Shown: one piece after another, positions 61,033-64,000 of the stretch
Numbering within the stretch: the first letter of the stretch is position 1
Layout of the letters: every line of letters begins with the position of its first letter
Assembly: GCA_014378105.1 (NCBI GenBank)
Contig: JACMOI010000010.1
Location: 1 to 64,000, forward strand
DNA from: Pseudopedobacter sp.
GTDB lineage: Bacteria; Bacteroidota; Bacteroidia; Sphingobacteriales; Sphingobacteriaceae
Direction: 5' to 3'
DNA: 64,000 nucleotides
Notes under the pieces: generated by a model
Told to the model about the DNA's origin: nothing
Seen by the model: the letters and a program-made list of their open reading frames with translations, nothing else
Database searches by the model: none
Program-made: the position numbers and the translations under genes

Positions 61033-61557
61033 TTATTCGGAATACAAATCCAGTAAACCATCGGGTAAATCAAAATTGATTTTTTTATTGGGGATATCAA
61101 TTTCTTTAATAAAAGCTTTGTTTAACGGAATTAAGACTTCATTTCCTTTATAATTTACAGTTGCTAAAAATTGCTGTGGATATTCGCGTACCTCTAAAAT
61201 TTCCCCTAAATCTCCAGAATGTTGATCATTTGCCGCAAACCCAATTAAATCACTAAATAAGAATTCATCTTTTTTTCTTTTGGGTTTAAACTTATTGAGG
61301 AGATAAATTTTCTTTTTAGTAATCGCTTGTGCTTTATCAATATGGTCTACATCTTCAAAATTGAAGTAACCAATCATGGGCATTGGGATTTTGTAGTTAG
61401 CTACAAAAAACGGTACTAATTTGCTGTTGATTTCCACAAAAACTGCTTTAATTTTTAGTTTCTCGGGTTCATCAAAAGTAAAAGAAACTTGAACTTCTCC
61501 TTTTAAACCACGGGTTTTGGTGATGTAACCAATTTCGAAACAATCTTCAATCTTCAT
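61033..61557 (-). CDS. rimM: Ribosome maturation factor RimM
   Basis: FEIGYITKTRGLKGEVQVSF; position upstream of trmD-rplS. Confidence 0.93.
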   Translation of the reverse strand: MKIEDCFEIGYITKTRGLKGEVQVSFTFDEPEKLKIKAVFVEINSKLVPFFVANYKIPMPMIGYFNFEDVDHIDKAQAITKKKIYLLNKFKPKRKKDEFLFSDLIGFAANDQHSGDLGEILEVREYPQQFLATVNYKGNEVLIPLNKAFIKEIDIPNKKINFDLPDGLLDLYSE

Positions 61558-61612
61558 CTAATTATTTAATGAAAAAACTTTCGCGAAGATATTCATTTTT
61601 AAAAACATTAAT

Positions 61613-61714
61613 GCGTTAGGGATGGAAATGGATACCGGCTTTGTGGATAATGCCTTGAGCAGTATGAGTGTACAGCCCGCCCCGCTAAGCTTAAGTAGTG
61701 GACAAGGGAACGCC
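61613..61714 (+). repeat. Dispersed intergenic repeat, copy F
   Basis: GCGTTAGGGATGGAAATGGATACCGGCTTTGTGGATAATGCCTTGAGCAGTATGAGTGTACAGCCCGCCCCGCTAAGCTTAAGTAGTGGACAAGGGAACGCC. Confidence 0.75.
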
Positions 61715-61718
61715 CAAA

Positions 61719-63404
61719 TTAATCGGCCATTTCTAAACTTTCCCAAGATTCTTTACGGTAATAGCTAAACATTAACCAAGCTACGCCAGTCATGATAACA
61801 GCTGAAATGGTAATTGCCCATTCATAATTTACGGCCCAATTGTGTAAAAAGCCTAAGCCTAATGGTATCAAAATAATGAAGAAAGTGAGAAAGGTTTTTC
61901 CACCTCGTTTAATATTTATAGGCTGCGAAAAAGGGAAGCCTTTCACCTGAAATAACGCTACAAAAATACCATATATGGCGCCTATCATAAAAGCTAAAAC
62001 AAGATCATTGATCACTTTTGGTCCCCAAAACACCAAACTGAAAATAGAAACTAGAATAAAATAAGGGAGATAAAACTTAATAATAACTGCTTTATACATG
62101 CCTGCTAAAAGCGCTCCGGGTTGTTTTAAAGGCGTTGAGAAATAAATCCATGAAGCCTTGTATCTTTCGGTCATACTTACATGTTGAATTACTGTAGTTA
62201 ATACAAAACTGGTAAGGTAAAGAATTAGGATATACATATTACCGGCCTTCATATTTTCCCAATTATTGGCAATGCTACCTTTCTTTTGCATAAAGCCGAA
62301 GTACACAAAATAAACCGGCACATATGCAAATGCTGGATAAACTTTTACTTTAAAATCGCGGTAACGGGAAGATAAAAGCCAGGTAATTTTGAATCCTGCG
62401 TTTTCAATTGGTTTTGGCGAAACCAGTTTAGCAACCGCATTCATAAAGCCTCTGGATGCTCCTTTACCTTCTGAGGATATAATGGTGGCATCATCTCCGC
62501 TGGCGCTAATAGCGGATAATTTTTGATTGAAACCTGGGGCTAAAACTTTTACGACCAACAGTAAAGAAAGAATCGGACTTACCAATGCAATAACCGCATA
62601 GATATAAGTTAAAATATCTGCGGATTTAAAATTGACTGCTAATTCATGTAGAGAAGCAATCCACATAGGCGGAACGACGGCTAAAATTTTATAATCTTTA
62701 ATGTTAAAATCCTTTAACATACTGGCGCCTATCAGCTTTGGAAGGGTGTAATAAGCTGCAAAAATTAATACAGAAAAAATGATTTGAAAGTAGGAGATAA
62801 AGTCTTTAAACTTTTGTGGACTAGTGAGTTTTAAAACAATCAGATAAATGATATTTACCAAAAAAATGCTGAGTACTGTTGCGATTAAAACTTCCAATAA
62901 AAACATTAAACCAGAAATTGGTCCTTGCCAAAAAGAAAAAATCATCCCCGAAAGGGAAATAGCCAAAGCCATTTTTGCAGTATGAATCCCGATGTGTAAA
63001 ATTCGAGAAACGGTAAATGTGGCTTCAGAAACTGGGCGAGGTAAAATGATATAATTGTCGCGAACATCAATTAATACACTGGTAAAATCAGAGATTAAGG
63101 TAATGGCCAGCATCACCATAAAAGCTGAGAAATAAATGGTATGACCCACATAAGGTGTATCAACGGTGCCTAAAATAATTGTAAAAAAGCCACCGGTGAT
63201 AAAAAGAAAAAACATGGTTAGCCAGCTTGAATTGTTGGTTTCTTTTTTCTTTTTATTCTTTTGCTGGTTGTAAACATTGGGTCTGCGGTCATCCATTTTC
63301 ATTTTAGTGGTAAGGATGATGCGAAGATGATCTGCATTTACGCCAAAGCGGTTAAAAACCGATTTAAACAAGAGTACAAAGTTGATGATGTATTTATTGA
63401 TCAT
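61719..63404 (-). CDS. ABC exporter permease subunit
   Basis: Large multi-TM protein directly downstream of an ABC ATPase. Confidence 0.8.
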   Translation of the reverse strand: MINKYIINFVLLFKSVFNRFGVNADHLRIILTTKMKMDDRRPNVYNQQKNKKKKETNNSSWLTMFFLFITGGFFTIILGTVDTPYVGHTIYFSAFMVMLAITLISDFTSVLIDVRDNYIILPRPVSEATFTVSRILHIGIHTAKMALAISLSGMIFSFWQGPISGLMFLLEVLIATVLSIFLVNIIYLIVLKLTSPQKFKDFISYFQIIFSVLIFAAYYTLPKLIGASMLKDFNIKDYKILAVVPPMWIASLHELAVNFKSADILTYIYAVIALVSPILSLLLVVKVLAPGFNQKLSAISASGDDATIISSEGKGASRGFMNAVAKLVSPKPIENAGFKITWLLSSRYRDFKVKVYPAFAYVPVYFVYFGFMQKKGSIANNWENMKAGNMYILILYLTSFVLTTVIQHVSMTERYKASWIYFSTPLKQPGALLAGMYKAVIIKFYLPYFILVSIFSLVFWGPKVINDLVLAFMIGAIYGIFVALFQVKGFPFSQPINIKRGGKTFLTFFIILIPLGLGFLHNWAVNYEWAITISAVIMTGVAWLMFSYYRKESWESLEMAD

Positions 63405-63410
63405 GATTGA

Positions 63411-63999
63411 TTAATTCAAAGCGCTTAAAACATCATTAGCTTCCTGATTGCCATCTTCTTTGCCCGTAAGTTTGGCGAAAATGCGTTCTAAAGTTTGGTC
63501 ACCACCGGCTTTCAGTTCTTCAAAAGAACCATCGGCAACAATTTCTCCTTGGTTAATCAGTAGAATCCGATCAGACACCTTTTCTACTACATCCATCATA
63601 TGTGAACAATAAAAAATGGTTTTTCCTTCTTTAGCTAGCAGAGCGATTAACTCTTTTACCATGATGACCGCATTGGCGTCTAAGCCAGAAAGAGGCTCAT
63701 CCAAAATGATGATTTTCGGGTTATGAATAATTCCCGAAATTAAAAGTACCTTTTGGCGCATCCCTTTAGAGAAGGTATCCATCCTTTGGTCTGCATTGCT
63801 ATCAATACCAAAAGCTTTTAACAATTTCATGGCTCTTTCGGCAATTTTATCCTCATCCATCCCATATAATTTCCCAACAAAATCCAAGTACTCTAAAGGG
63901 GTGAGCACTTCATATATTTCTGCATTCTCAGGCACATAACCAATTTGCGCTTTAATGGAAAGAATATCATTTTGTATATTTTGATCATACATCAAAACT
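63411..63999 (-). CDS. ABC transporter ATP-binding protein (truncated by window edge)
   Basis: FSKGMRQKVLLISGIIHNPKIIILDEPLSGLDANAV (signature, Walker B); frame open to window end, Walker A outside window. Confidence 0.92.
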   Translation of the reverse strand, partial: VLMYDQNIQNDILSIKAQIGYVPENAEIYEVLTPLEYLDFVGKLYGMDEDKIAERAMKLLKAFGIDSNADQRMDTFSKGMRQKVLLISGIIHNPKIIILDEPLSGLDANAVIMVKELIALLAKEGKTIFYCSHMMDVVEKVSDRILLINQGEIVADGSFEELKAGGDQTLERIFAKLTGKEDGNQEANDVLSALN

Positions 64000-64000
64000 T

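Noticed and set aside
61558-61746. 62-aa minus-strand ORF
   Set aside because: Made largely of repeat copy F plus the permease end; no protein-like features.
1-64000. CRISPR arrays, transposases, prophage genes, restriction/anti-phage systems, tRNA/rRNA genes
   Set aside because: No regularly spaced repeats or diagnostic protein motifs were seen on reading the sequence and ORF translations; a formal tRNAscan/CRISPR search was not possible.

Overview
The window looks like a chromosomal segment from a Sphingobacteriaceae (Pedobacter-like) Bacteroidota genome: AT-rich, with TAnnTTTG promoters, TonB receptors and T9SS genes. Most of it is core or housekeeping content: fumC, hisS, xth, hpt, ispF, sod, tadA, rplS-trmD-rimM, a gldJ-porU-porV block, DUF1800/DUF1501, tandem LysM-glucosaminidases and an ABC exporter. 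No transposase, prophage, CRISPR array or tRNA was recognised. The most interesting signals are: (1) a family of about 75-102 bp intergenic repeats (six copies found by eye) with terminal inverted repeats GCGTT...AACGC and, in three copies, an internal 16-nt palindrome CCCGATAGCTATCGGG; two pairs sit in inverted, head-to-head orientation around rimM and around csaA-SMR; (2) an unassigned, potentially structured RNA region at about 24250-24363 between a BNR-repeat protein and a zinc metalloprotease; (3) a decayed hexuronate/KDG locus where divergent kdgK and hexuronate-transporter remnants are fused by loss of both N-termini; (4) a HigBA-type module whose toxin carries an early nonsense codon; (5) small ORFs absent from the supplied track. 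All family names are by motif recognition only; no search was run.
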